A DNA stretch of 55,794 nucleotides, taken from positions 1-55,794 of the forward strand of contig JAAYVR010000283.1 of NCBI GenBank assembly GCA_012517065.1, written 5' to 3'. The stretch comes from Verrucomicrobiota bacterium (lineage in GTDB: Bacteria > Verrucomicrobiota > Verrucomicrobiia > Limisphaerales > J093). Within the stretch, counting starts at the first letter, position 1, and each line of letters opens with the position of its first letter. Below are positions 1 to 7,694 of this stretch, one piece after another. The position numbers and the translations under genes are program-made. The notes below the pieces were generated by a model, which saw nothing but the letters and a program-made list of their open reading frames with translations, was not told the DNA's origin and searched no databases.

Positions 1-30
1 GACCAAACTGATCAAGCTATCGACACCTTC

Positions 31-69
31 AACTTGCAACGTACAACGTTCAACTCACAACGTTCAACT
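31..69. repeat. Heptanucleotide repeat array, copy 1
   Basis: A CAACGTN/GTTCAAC motif recurs with a period of 7 bases, about five imperfect units. The same array type occurs at 172-208, 516-549, 30525-30560 and 48789-48829. Nothing indicates coding function. Confidence 0.7.
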
Positions 70-105
70 GGGCCGCGGGTTTGCCAACCGAGTGGCGTTG
101 TCCCC

Positions 106-493
106 CGCGGCCGCTAGAGTCCCGCCTTCAGGCGGCTTTGAAACCAGCATTAATCGAGCAGTAATACCTCTGAACGTTGCACGTTGAGCGTTCTACGTTG
201 AACGTTCTCAAACAATTAACCGTCTGGAAACGTGCATGATGCAGGCTTTCAGCCCTTATTGATACTGATCTGGCGCCTGTCACCTGGGCCGCTGGCCCAG
301 GCTGGTATGGCGCCGGGCCTTCGGCCCTCGAGTTACTGATCCACGAACACCAACGGTCTGGAACACAGTCAGAGGCGTTCAGGCCTGAAACAATCAACTA
401 CGCTGCCATAGACAACGTGGTTGTTTTGGTCGGTCATCGAAGCGCCAACGGCGCGGTCCATACCAGCGTGGGGCGAAGCCCCGCGACAAGGGC
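106..493 (+). repeat. Long hairpin-rich intergenic repeat, copy 1
   Basis: About 390 bp nearly collinear with 48724-49110 and, inverted and split, with 29283-29550 plus 30521-30630. It contains a heptad array (172-208) and a chain of short GC hairpins with 3-4 nt loops: CCGCC-TTCA-GGCGG, GGCT-TTCA-GCC, GGGCC-TTC-GGCCC, GCGCC-AAC-GGCGC and GGGGC-GAA-GCCCC. No real gene is seen in the first 543 bases of the window. The short open frames here are not shared between copies. It may be a structured RNA or a mobile repeat. Confidence 0.75.
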
Positions 494-515
494 TGGGAAA
501 TAGGCGGGCTAACTT

Positions 516-549
516 GGAACGTGGAACGCGCAACGTGCAACGCTCAACG
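516..549. repeat. Heptanucleotide repeat array, copy 2
   Basis: Five imperfect 7-base units of the form GAACGTG / CAACGTG, ending at the 3' edge of the DUF4252 gene that stops at 544. Confidence 0.65.
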
Positions 550-1194
550 GGGCGAATGAAAGGGCGTATGGCTAAAGCGCGGTCCTGCCGCCGCAAAGGG
601 CAAGCCCTGAGGATCTGCGTGTTTCGCAAGCACGCACTTGAGCAGGGGTTCGAGGTTGGCACGGGCGGAGGCGACGATCAGTTCTTCGCCGTTGAATACC
701 ATCGCGCAACATTTCACTTTGCTGAACGATGTTGTCTTGGCCGGCGTGTAAACAGCCACAAGGTCGCCGTGCTCGATCACACTAACAATTCGGTCCCAGC
801 CGCGCGCGGCCATGGCGTCATCCGCCGCCGTGAGCATGGCGGCGCGATCCGGCAAGTCGCCGCGCGATTTCAGGTGGTATATGCCCACTTCGACTCTGCG
901 GACAGCCTGCAAGGTTGCGCGCGCCTCATCATCGAGTTTGGCGAATGAAAGGCCTGTGCGCACTGCACTGGTGGTCAGGCCGCCTACGTTCAACACAATG
1001 ACCGGATCCCACTCGGCCCCAGAGGATCGGACGAGGCTATTGCGCAGAGCCCGGATGTCCGAACTCGGATAGAAATAGCTGGCGACGCCAGCCATGACAA
1101 GTATGGGGACCATGACAACCGCTGCAAACGGCAACCAAGACCATGCGCGTTCCCTGCGGCGTCGCGGTGAAGTGGGTTTGAGAGCGGGATTCAT
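544..1194 (-). CDS. DUF4252-like membrane-anchored protein
   Basis: A 216-residue protein of unknown function. From the ATG at 1194 it has a basic N-terminus (about residues 1-17) followed by one hydrophobic segment (about 20-40, WLPFAAVVMVPILVMAGVAS), so it is probably an inner-membrane or signal-anchored protein. The remaining part follows the DUF4252 pattern: a VEVGIYHL strand, a helix with AAMLTAADDAMAARGW, then strands ending in GEELIVASARANLEPLL. The open frame reaches further upstream to 1257, but residues before 1194 look non-coding. It lies 75 bases downstream of a second DUF4252 gene on the same strand and shares its domain plan, suggesting a tandem paralogue pair. In Bacteroidetes, DUF4252 genes often sit near ECF sigma factors. 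None is present here. The family assignment is by eye. Confidence 0.7.
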   Translation of the reverse strand: MNPALKPTSPRRRRERAWSWLPFAAVVMVPILVMAGVASYFYPSSDIRALRNSLVRSSGAEWDPVIVLNVGGLTTSAVRTGLSFAKLDDEARATLQAVRRVEVGIYHLKSRGDLPDRAAMLTAADDAMAARGWDRIVSVIEHGDLVAVYTPAKTTSFSKVKCCAMVFNGEELIVASARANLEPLLKCVLAKHADPQGLPFAAAGPRFSHTPFHSPR

Positions 1195-1269
1195 GTGAAA
1201 GGAGGGGTGTGAATGAAACCATCGATTTTGCGGCCTGCCCAAATGAGCAGGCCGCACGCTGGTGCATTG

Positions 1270-1836
1270 TTATTTCTCGTGCTTCTTGAGCGCCTCTCCT
1301 GCTTCTTTGAGCTGGTGGATGTGCAAGCTTTCGCCCAGAGCAGCAATTTGGGAGGGTTTGATGTTGCCCACAACGTTGGCAAGCACAAGGTGCTCCTTGT
1401 CAATCACTGTGATGGCAACCCCTGCGATTGCCTCAGCTCCTCTGGTTCGGATGAGAACACCGACGTCCTCGCCATCCTTGCCCTGCACGTTGACATTGCG
1501 CTCCCAGCCCGCAGCTTCGAGGTCAGCGCGGATTTTCTGGAGCCGCTGCATCAATTCATCGCGGTTTTCGTCGGTCAAGCCGATCACATTGACTCGCACG
1601 AATTCCAGGCTACGGATGAGCTTTGCGACCTCCGGCTCCTCCTTCTCGATGAATTGAGCAGCGAGTGAGATGAGGTTGCTTTTGAGCTGAACCTCGACAA
1701 ACTCGCCGCCCTTGCCGGGCGGGGCAAACTTTCCGAAATCCACCTGGCCAAGGGAAGGTTCGGCGGACGAGTTTAAGTTCAAGCTGGCGGCTGCCACAAG
1801 CGCCAGCAACAACGGGCAATGCAGAGAACGTTTCAT
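1270..1836 (-). CDS. DUF4252 family secreted protein
   Basis: 188 residues from the ATG at 1836. An in-frame ATG at 1884 would add 16 charged residues ahead of the signal peptide and is less likely. Residues 1-25 (MKRSLHCPLLLALVAAASLN...) form a Sec signal peptide. The mature part matches the DUF4252 layout: an amphipathic region with LISLAAQFIEKEEPEVAKLIRSL, strand FVRVNVIGL, a helix ending in LEAAGWERNVNVQ, then strands AGVAITVIDKEHLVLANVVGNI. The C-terminus is Lys/Glu-rich. It is probably co-transcribed with the downstream DUF4252-like membrane protein, so one member is secreted and one anchored. Biochemical function is unknown. Confidence 0.75.
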   Translation of the reverse strand: MKRSLHCPLLLALVAAASLNLNSSAEPSLGQVDFGKFAPPGKGGEFVEVQLKSNLISLAAQFIEKEEPEVAKLIRSLEFVRVNVIGLTDENRDELMQRLQKIRADLEAAGWERNVNVQGKDGEDVGVLIRTRGAEAIAGVAITVIDKEHLVLANVVGNIKPSQIAALGESLHIHQLKEAGEALKKHEK

Positions 1837-1941
1837 ATCAGTATCAAGTTGTTGTTTGTTTAGTTCGGGGAACCGGAGTTCCACTACACGAAATACCCGG
1901 CACGACGCGGGAAGTTTCAGGAATGCGATATTGTGCCAGGC

Positions 1942-2397
1942 TCAAAGTTCCTGATGTTCGGTGATGGTCAGAATCTGATTCGCTGCCACGTCATACAGTT
2001 CCTGAACAATGCCCGAGGGCCACTCGATCCGAGCCACTTCAACCTTCGTTGCATCGCCGAGACCGAAGTTGGGACGCAGATCGTTCTGGCACCATTGGCC
2101 ACCGGAGATTTCGCGCAGTTGCCAGAAGGTCTTGCCGCCGATGGTGGCCCGAACCCGCACCTTGGCGCCAATGGCCAAGCGGTTTGATGCCGTCCCATTG
2201 AGCTTGAACTTGATCCAGTGGTTCGTGTTCCCGTTGGCCGACCCGACATTATGGTAGAGCGCGTTCTGACCGGTGGTGTGACCGACAAACAGATCGGGGA
2301 ACCCGTCGTTGTCGTAGTCACCCCATGCCGCAGACCACATATGCAATGTTCTCGTTCGACCAATTGTGTCGGTGCCGCGCCGTGCGGAGTTCCGCAC
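1942..2397 (-). pseudogene. ASPIC/UnbV (FG-GAP/VCBS) protein, C-terminal fragment
   Basis: About 150 codons encode the end of an FG-GAP/VCBS repeat (AWGDYDNDGFPDLFVG, a Ca-binding DxDxDG-type loop) followed by a typical ASPIC/UnbV domain (LAIGAKVRVRATIGGKTFWQLREISGG ... NFGLGDATKVEVARIEWPSG). Family members usually have several hundred residues of repeats and a signal peptide, which are missing here. Recognisable similarity starts at about 2375, within or just past the palindrome CCGTGCGGA-GT-TCCGCACGG (2380-2399). It is therefore a truncated remnant, cut at that hairpin, lying 75 bases downstream of a crtN-like gene on the same strand. The domain call is firm. Whether the stub is expressed is unknown. 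Confidence 0.7.
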
Positions 2398-2399
2398 GG
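2380..2399. repeat. Perfect 9-bp palindromic hairpin
   Basis: CCGTGCGGA and TCCGCACGG separated by two bases. It sits between the carotenoid desaturase stop and the ASPIC fragment, and could act as an mRNA 3' stem for the desaturase transcript. No T-run follows, so an intrinsic terminator is unlikely. Confidence 0.6.
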
Positions 2400-2472
2400 G
2401 TTAATGACGGCAACTGTTCTGTGTCCTGGGTCTTCGGTCTTCGGTCTTTGCTCCTTATCCCTTGGCGTATGG

Positions 2473-3948
2473 TCAGTGGTTTGCCACGATTTGTCTGGCA
2501 ACGTTTTGGCCGCACAAGATGACCATTGGCATGCCGCCACCCGGGTTTACCGACCCGCCAACGAAAAAGAGGTTCGAGTATTTGGTGCTCTGTTTTGGGG
2601 CTTTGAAGGCGAGGTTTTTCCAGCGGTCGCTGACCACACCATAGATTGAACCTCTGTTCGAGTAATAGTGTGCGCGGATGTCAATGGGGGTCCAAACATG
2701 CTCGAAGGCGATGTGCTTGCGAAGGTCTCTGAGCCCCATTCGCTCGAGTTTTTCAAGGACAAGCTCTTTGTATTTCAGGTAATCGTCACGTGCGAAGGGG
2801 TGTTGGTCATCGATATACGGAATATGAGGCAGTATTTTCAAACAATCGCAGCCGGCGGGTGCAACGGTTGGATCGGTCCGGGACGCTGCGACGAGGTAGA
2901 TTGTCGGATCGTGTGGCAGACGGTATTCTTCGAACACGGCGCGGAAATGGTCGCGTTGGTTGCCGCTGAAGAAGAAGTTGTGATGAGCGAGCTGGGGATA
3001 CTGGCAGTCAAGGCCGAGGTCGATCACCAATCCCGAGCAGGCTGGCTCGAATCGTTTTTGCAGTGCATCGACAAACGGTTTGCCTTCTTTCAGAAGCTTC
3101 TCGTAAGCGGGTATTACCTCCATATTTGAAACGACGATGTCCGCCGGGTGGAAGCTTCCGTTTGCGATGATCCCTGTGACCTTGCCGCCATCATGGCGGA
3201 TTTCGGTCACTTCAGAGTTGAGGTGAACGGTTACCCCGAGTTCATCCATGAAGCGTTGTAGGCCGAGGGCGATGTTGTACAATCCGCCGTCAACGTACCA
3301 GAGGTCATAGCGGAACTGGATTGTGGGCATGCAGTTCATGAATGCGGGCGCGCGATAAGCCGACGAGCCGACGTACTTGATAAAGTAATCAAATATGTCG
3401 CGGAAATATCGGGTCTTGAAGTGTGCAGCCACGGCCTGATGCATGCTGCGGAACAGGTCGAACTTGAAGAACTGCCACAGCCCGTAATGGCGTGCGAACT
3501 GGCGCCAGTTGTCGAGTCCCTGCTGGAAATAACCACTGTTGACGAGGTCAAACAACTTTCCGGAGTACTCGAGAAACCGCCGGACATTCTCCGGGGGTTC
3601 ACCGACCTTCCGCGCCTCGGCGGCCATCCGGTCCTGCTCCGGGTAGAGGTCAACCACGGTCCCGTCCTCGAAAAAGTTCCGCCAGTGCGGTCGCAACGGT
3701 CTGGTGCGAATGTAATCGGCGATTTGTTTGCCGCTGCGTTGAAACAGCCGGTCAAAGAATTCGGGGAGGGTCAGGATTGAGGGGCCGAGGTCAAACGAAT
3801 AACCGCGTTCTTTGAGAACGTTGAGTTTGCCCCCGATTTTCGGGTTCTTTTCGAACACTTCGACTTCATAGCCGGATTGGCGGAGTGAAATGGCTGCGGA
3901 CAGCCCGCCGAGTCCGGCGCCGACCACGATCACTTTTTGAATGCTCAT
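2473..3948 (-). CDS. Phytoene/squalene desaturase family (CrtN/CrtI-like) FAD enzyme
   Basis: 491 residues, the normal length for CrtI/CrtN. The N-terminus has the dinucleotide-binding motif VIVVGAGLGGLSAA (residues 6-19) followed by VEVFEKN and GGK, and the C-terminus has the family signature FFVGGSVNPGGGMPMVILCGQ. Such enzymes dehydrogenate or oxidise linear isoprenoids (phytoene, squalene/dehydrosqualene) at the membrane. Together with the second desaturase (6201) and the ALDH (4781), it fits a C30 carotenoid-acid route like that of staphylococci and, by the squalene route, Planctomycetes. The start is 4 bases after the TPR gene stop, so the two form an operon. Whether it is the CrtN-type desaturase or the CrtP-type oxygenase cannot be decided by eye. 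Confidence 0.9.
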   Translation of the reverse strand: MSIQKVIVVGAGLGGLSAAISLRQSGYEVEVFEKNPKIGGKLNVLKERGYSFDLGPSILTLPEFFDRLFQRSGKQIADYIRTRPLRPHWRNFFEDGTVVDLYPEQDRMAAEARKVGEPPENVRRFLEYSGKLFDLVNSGYFQQGLDNWRQFARHYGLWQFFKFDLFRSMHQAVAAHFKTRYFRDIFDYFIKYVGSSAYRAPAFMNCMPTIQFRYDLWYVDGGLYNIALGLQRFMDELGVTVHLNSEVTEIRHDGGKVTGIIANGSFHPADIVVSNMEVIPAYEKLLKEGKPFVDALQKRFEPACSGLVIDLGLDCQYPQLAHHNFFFSGNQRDHFRAVFEEYRLPHDPTIYLVAASRTDPTVAPAGCDCLKILPHIPYIDDQHPFARDDYLKYKELVLEKLERMGLRDLRKHIAFEHVWTPIDIRAHYYSNRGSIYGVVSDRWKNLAFKAPKQSTKYSNLFFVGGSVNPGGGMPMVILCGQNVARQIVANH

Positions 3949-3952
3949 GGAG

Positions 3953-4738
3953 CTATTGGTTGTTTGTGGTTACTCGTTTGAGGCCTTCTTCGGCCAGATG
4001 ATCAGCCGGGTGAGCAGCCAAGGCCTTGCGATAGAACTGTTCTGCGTCGCGCAACTGGCCCAGTAGTTCGTAGCAGCGCCCCGTGAAAGTCAGGCAGGTT
4101 GCATAGCCCCATCGGGGGTCCAATGTTCCCGCAGTGGTCTGAGCTTCGGCTTCGAAGAGTCTTAGTGCTTCGAGGAGTGTATCGAGCGCGCTGCGGAGTG
4201 CGTTTTGGTTTTTGGCGGTGTGGAGTTTGCAAACGCCAAGCAGATACTGGACACGCGGGTTTTTTGAGCCGAGAGCAATTGCAGCCTTGCGGTGTTTTTC
4301 GACAGTAGGGCCATACCGGATAGCCTTCAGAATGTTGCCGCCGATTTTCATTCCGTAGAGCGTGCCGATGAGCGCATGGCTTTCGGCGTGGTAACTGTCG
4401 ATCTTGAGGGCAATGGTGAGAGCGTCTATTGCGGCGTCGCGTGCTTGATCTGCGGCGCGCTTGTCAACTGTGCGATCGGGCCTGTTTTCAATCTGAAGCA
4501 AACGATGGAACTCTGCGACTCCGAGCCAATAATAATTGGTGAGCGCGGGCGGGGAATTGGTGGCAGCACGGCGCAAAGTGTCACAGGCGTTGGCGAAACG
4601 GCCGCCGTCCCATGTCTGGTATGCGGCATTGAATTCGGCGATGCCCGCTTCGAGCAGGTCTTGGGCGGCCGATTCGGCGCGGGCAGCCAAAGTGAGCAAG
4701 AGCAGGATTGCGCATATTCTGTTCAGCCGAAACATCAC
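3953..4738 (-). CDS. Secreted TPR-repeat protein
   Basis: 261 residues starting at GTG 4738, immediately followed by an in-frame ATG at 4735. Residues 1-22 are a signal peptide (LNRICAILLLLTLAARAESA). Helical repeats follow: GIAEFNAAYQTWDGGRFANACDTLRRA, a long acidic insert, and a last clear TPR with GRCYELLGQLRDAEQFYRKALAAHPADHLAEEGL. TPR proteins act as protein-binding scaffolds. The gene precedes the crtN-like gene by 4 bases, so it may serve the carotenoid enzymes as a periplasmic partner, but this is only context. It is divergent from the ALDH gene with 42 bases between starts. Confidence 0.75.
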   Translation of the reverse strand: MMFRLNRICAILLLLTLAARAESAAQDLLEAGIAEFNAAYQTWDGGRFANACDTLRRAATNSPPALTNYYWLGVAEFHRLLQIENRPDRTVDKRAADQARDAAIDALTIALKIDSYHAESHALIGTLYGMKIGGNILKAIRYGPTVEKHRKAAIALGSKNPRVQYLLGVCKLHTAKNQNALRSALDTLLEALRLFEAEAQTTAGTLDPRWGYATCLTFTGRCYELLGQLRDAEQFYRKALAAHPADHLAEEGLKRVTTNNQ

Positions 4739-4780
4739 TTGACGGAGTATTGCCCATGACGAGACTCAGGCAAGTAGATT
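4739..4780. promoter_or_regulatory. Short divergent promoter region between TPR-crtN operon and ALDH
   Basis: Only 42 bases separate the divergent starts, so promoter elements must overlap each other or the coding ends. On the minus strand TTGCCT, 16 bases and AATACT would place transcription near the GTG start. On the plus strand TTGACG is visible at 4739. Both matches are partial. Confidence 0.35.
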
Positions 4781-6163
4781 ATGGAAATCCCTGCCATGGT
4801 GCGTCAGCAGCGTCGGTTCTTTCAAACCGGCGCAACTCGGACGCTCGAGTTTCGGCTGTCCCAACTCGACAAACTCTCCGCAGTGCTCCACAAGTTCGAG
4901 CCGAGGCTGTTGAATGCGCTGCAACTTGATCTGCGAAAGTCACCGTTTCAGGGCTATGCGACCGAGCTTGGGCTTGTTCACGCTGAACTGCGACATGCGC
5001 GCAAGCACCTGTGCCGTTGGGCAGCTCCGAGCCGCCGGAAGACGCCGTGGTTTGCTGCGCCGTCGAGCGGCTGTGTGCAGTGCGAACCTCTCGGGGTTGC
5101 GCTGATTATGGGGCCATGGAACTACCCGGTGTCACTGGTGCTGACGCCGCTTGTGAGCGCGATCGCCGCCGGGAATTGCGTCGTACTGAAGCCGTCCGAA
5201 CTGGCGCCACACACCGCCGAGACAATCGCTGCCATGGCGGCAGATGCATTCCCGAATGATTATATCTCGGTCGTGACCGGCGGACCGGACGTGGCCGAGC
5301 TGTTGTTGCGCGAGCGGTTTGACAAGATTTTCTTCACCGGGAGCACGAGGATCGGACGGTTGGCCATGGCCGCAGCGGCACGGCATCTGACGCCGGTGAC
5401 ATTGGAACTTGGCGGGAAATGCCCGGCAATTGTTTGCGCTGATGCTGCGATTGAACTTGCTGCGCGGCGGATTGCATGGGGGAAATTCATGAACGCGGGC
5501 CAGACCTGCGTGGCGCCCGATTTTGTCCTCGTCGAGCGCGGCGTTGCTCGGGCTTTTCTTGGAGCGCTTGAGCGTTCACTGCGCGAGTTCTACGGCGAGA
5601 ATCCGGCCATGAGCCCGGATTATGGGCGGATAGTCAACAAACATCACTTTGAAAGGCTGGTGGGCTATTTGCGCGACGGCAAAGTTGCATGCGGAGGAGT
5701 GCATGCGGCTTCGGAGCTGTACATCGCACCGACGGTTCTGACGGATGTGAGTCCGGATTCAGCGGTGATGCAGGAGGAGATTTTTGGTCCGATTTTGCCC
5801 GTGCTCGAGTTCGGAGAGCTGGACGAGGCAATTGCTGCGGTGAAGGATCGGCCCACGCCGCTGGCTTTGTACGTCTTTACGCGCAGCCGCCAGACCGAAA
5901 CCCGCGTGATAGATGAGATCCGTTCAGGAGGCGTGTGTGTGAATGATGTGGTGATGCATATCGTGGGGTTCGACCTTCCATTTGGCGGGCTTGGGGATAG
6001 CGGCATGGGCGCCTACCACGGACGCGCGGGGTTCGATGCGTTTTCACATCAACGATCGATCATGCGGCGTGGGACATGGTTTGATGCGCCGGTGCGGTAT
6101 CCGCCGGCGCGAATGTCTCTCGACTGGTTAAAGCGGGCGATGAGGTTTTTACTAATCGACTGA
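4781..6163 (+). CDS. Aldehyde dehydrogenase, ALDH3-like (probable carotenoid aldehyde dehydrogenase)
   Basis: 460 residues, the length of short class-3 ALDHs. Visible family motifs are PWNYPVSL, the cofactor-binding segment NCVVLKPSE, FTGST, the general-base motif LELGGKCP, the nucleophile motif NAGQTCVAPD and EEIFGPILPV. It oxidises aldehydes to acids with NAD(P). In staphyloxanthin-type pathways an ALDH3-like AldH converts diaponeurosporen-al to the acid, and flanking by two CrtN/CrtP-like genes supports that role here. The ATG at 4796 is an alternative start. It is followed after 37 bases by the second desaturase on the same strand. Confidence 0.9.
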   Translation: MEIPAMVRQQRRFFQTGATRTLEFRLSQLDKLSAVLHKFEPRLLNALQLDLRKSPFQGYATELGLVHAELRHARKHLCRWAAPSRRKTPWFAAPSSGCVQCEPLGVALIMGPWNYPVSLVLTPLVSAIAAGNCVVLKPSELAPHTAETIAAMAADAFPNDYISVVTGGPDVAELLLRERFDKIFFTGSTRIGRLAMAAAARHLTPVTLELGGKCPAIVCADAAIELAARRIAWGKFMNAGQTCVAPDFVLVERGVARAFLGALERSLREFYGENPAMSPDYGRIVNKHHFERLVGYLRDGKVACGGVHAASELYIAPTVLTDVSPDSAVMQEEIFGPILPVLEFGELDEAIAAVKDRPTPLALYVFTRSRQTETRVIDEIRSGGVCVNDVVMHIVGFDLPFGGLGDSGMGAYHGRAGFDAFSHQRSIMRRGTWFDAPVRYPPARMSLDWLKRAMRFLLID

Positions 6164-6165
6164 GC

Positions 6166-6194
6166 TTGCCACAGATTGCTCCATGCTTTAGAAC
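6166..6194 (+). promoter_or_regulatory. Possible sigma70 promoter ahead of second desaturase
   Basis: TTGCCA (6166-6171), a 17-base spacer, TAGAAC (6189-6194). The expected transcription start coincides with the ATG at 6201, which would give a leaderless mRNA. The match is moderate (4 of 6 in each box). Confidence 0.3.
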
Positions 6195-6200
6195 TTCGAC

Positions 6201-7694
6201 ATGTCCGAGCGCGTCATCATCATAGGAGCGGGACCGGGCGGATTGGCAGCGGCGATCTTGTTGGCAAAGGCGGGGTTGGAAGTCACGGTCCTCGAAAAGC
6301 AATCAAGGGTTGGCGGGCGCACATCCACCATTGAAGGCGACGGCTACAGTTTTGATTTGGGGCCGACATTCTTTCTTTATCCACAAATCCTTGCTGACAT
6401 TTTTGCCGAGGCTGGGCGAGATCTTTACAAGGAATTGCCAATGACAAAGCTGGACCCGCAGTACCGCCTTGTTTTCGGTGCGGGCAGCGAATTGGCCGCC
6501 ACTCCAGACGTGGAACGGATGGTCAAGGAAATCGAAAAGTTATCGCCAACCGACGCGCCCAAGTTCCGTGAGTTCATCGATTATAATAGACGGAAGTTTG
6601 TGAAGTTTGCGCCTTGTCTGCAAATGCCGTTCCTCGGCTGGGGAAGCCTCCTGAGCCTGCGGCTGCTCATGGTTTTGCCATATCTCAAACCGTGGAAATC
6701 GCTGCATGCGGAACTGTCCGAGTTTTTCCACGATCCGCGTCTTCAACTGGCGTTTACGTTTCAGTCAAAGTATCTGGGAATGTCGCCGTTCCAATGTCCG
6801 AGCTTGTTCTCGATTCTTTCATTCCTTGAATACGAACACGGCGTTTGGCATCCGACAGGCGGGTGCAACAAGATCACCCAGGTCATGGCACGCGTTGCCC
6901 AAGAACTGGGAGCGACAATCCGTCTTAATACGCCAGTCGAACAAATCCTGTTCCGTGGACGGCGCGCGGTTGGGGTTCGAACGGCCGAAGGCGACCTGCA
7001 GGCTGAAGCTGTGGTTGTGAACGCGGACTTTGCACACGCGATGACGACTCTTGTGCCCAACAACCTGCGGCGGCGTTGGACCAATGAGAACATCGCGCAA
7101 AAGAGATTCTCCTGCTCGACGTTCATGATGTATCTGGGTGTGGAAGGGCGGTTCGACCAGCTTGCGCACCACAACATTTATATCGCCAGAGATTATCGAC
7201 GGAATCTCCTCGAGATAGAAGAACAGCATGTGCTCTCAGAGGACCCGTCGTTCTACGTCGAGAATCCTGTCCGGACCGATCCGACTATGGCGCCGCCCGG
7301 ACACAGCGCTTTGTATGTGCTGGTTCCTGTGACACATCAGCACCCGAACGTGGACTGGTCGAAAGAGAAAGCGCGGTTTCGCGAACTTGTGTTCAGGCAG
7401 CTCCCGAAAATTGGCTTGCCATCGGACCTTGCCGACCGGGTTCGCTTTGAACGTGTTGTGACACCAGTGGATTGGGAGAGCAAACTAAACATTTACCTCG
7501 GCGCAACATTCAACCTCGCGCACAGTTTCAGTCAAATGCTCCATTTCCGGCCGCGAAACAGGTTCGAAGATTTGGAGCGAGTGTACCTCGCCGGAGGCGG
7601 GACGCATCCCGGCAGCGGTCTGCCGGTGATCTTCGAATCCGCCCGCATCAGCTCGAAGTTGCTGATCAAGGACCTGCTTACTTCAACTTCCTGA
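6201..7694 (+). CDS. Phytoene/diapophytoene desaturase family (CrtN/CrtP-like) FAD enzyme
   Basis: 497 residues with FAD motif VIIIGAGPGGLAAAILLAKAG near the N-terminus, GGRTSTIEGDGYSFDLGPTFF (family diagnostic), the WHPTGGCNKI segment, and the C-terminal signature VYLAGGGTHPGSGLPVIFESA. It is clearly paralogous to the gene at 2473-3948 but divergent. C30 pathways use separate paralogues for desaturation (CrtN) and terminal methyl oxidation (CrtP), and this pair flanking an ALDH suits such a division. A squalene or dehydrosqualene synthase is not in the window. The 3' end overlaps the convergent pilT-like gene by 17 bases. Confidence 0.9.
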   Translation: MSERVIIIGAGPGGLAAAILLAKAGLEVTVLEKQSRVGGRTSTIEGDGYSFDLGPTFFLYPQILADIFAEAGRDLYKELPMTKLDPQYRLVFGAGSELAATPDVERMVKEIEKLSPTDAPKFREFIDYNRRKFVKFAPCLQMPFLGWGSLLSLRLLMVLPYLKPWKSLHAELSEFFHDPRLQLAFTFQSKYLGMSPFQCPSLFSILSFLEYEHGVWHPTGGCNKITQVMARVAQELGATIRLNTPVEQILFRGRRAVGVRTAEGDLQAEAVVVNADFAHAMTTLVPNNLRRRWTNENIAQKRFSCSTFMMYLGVEGRFDQLAHHNIYIARDYRRNLLEIEEQHVLSEDPSFYVENPVRTDPTMAPPGHSALYVLVPVTHQHPNVDWSKEKARFRELVFRQLPKIGLPSDLADRVRFERVVTPVDWESKLNIYLGATFNLAHSFSQMLHFRPRNRFEDLERVYLAGGGTHPGSGLPVIFESARISSKLLIKDLLTSTS

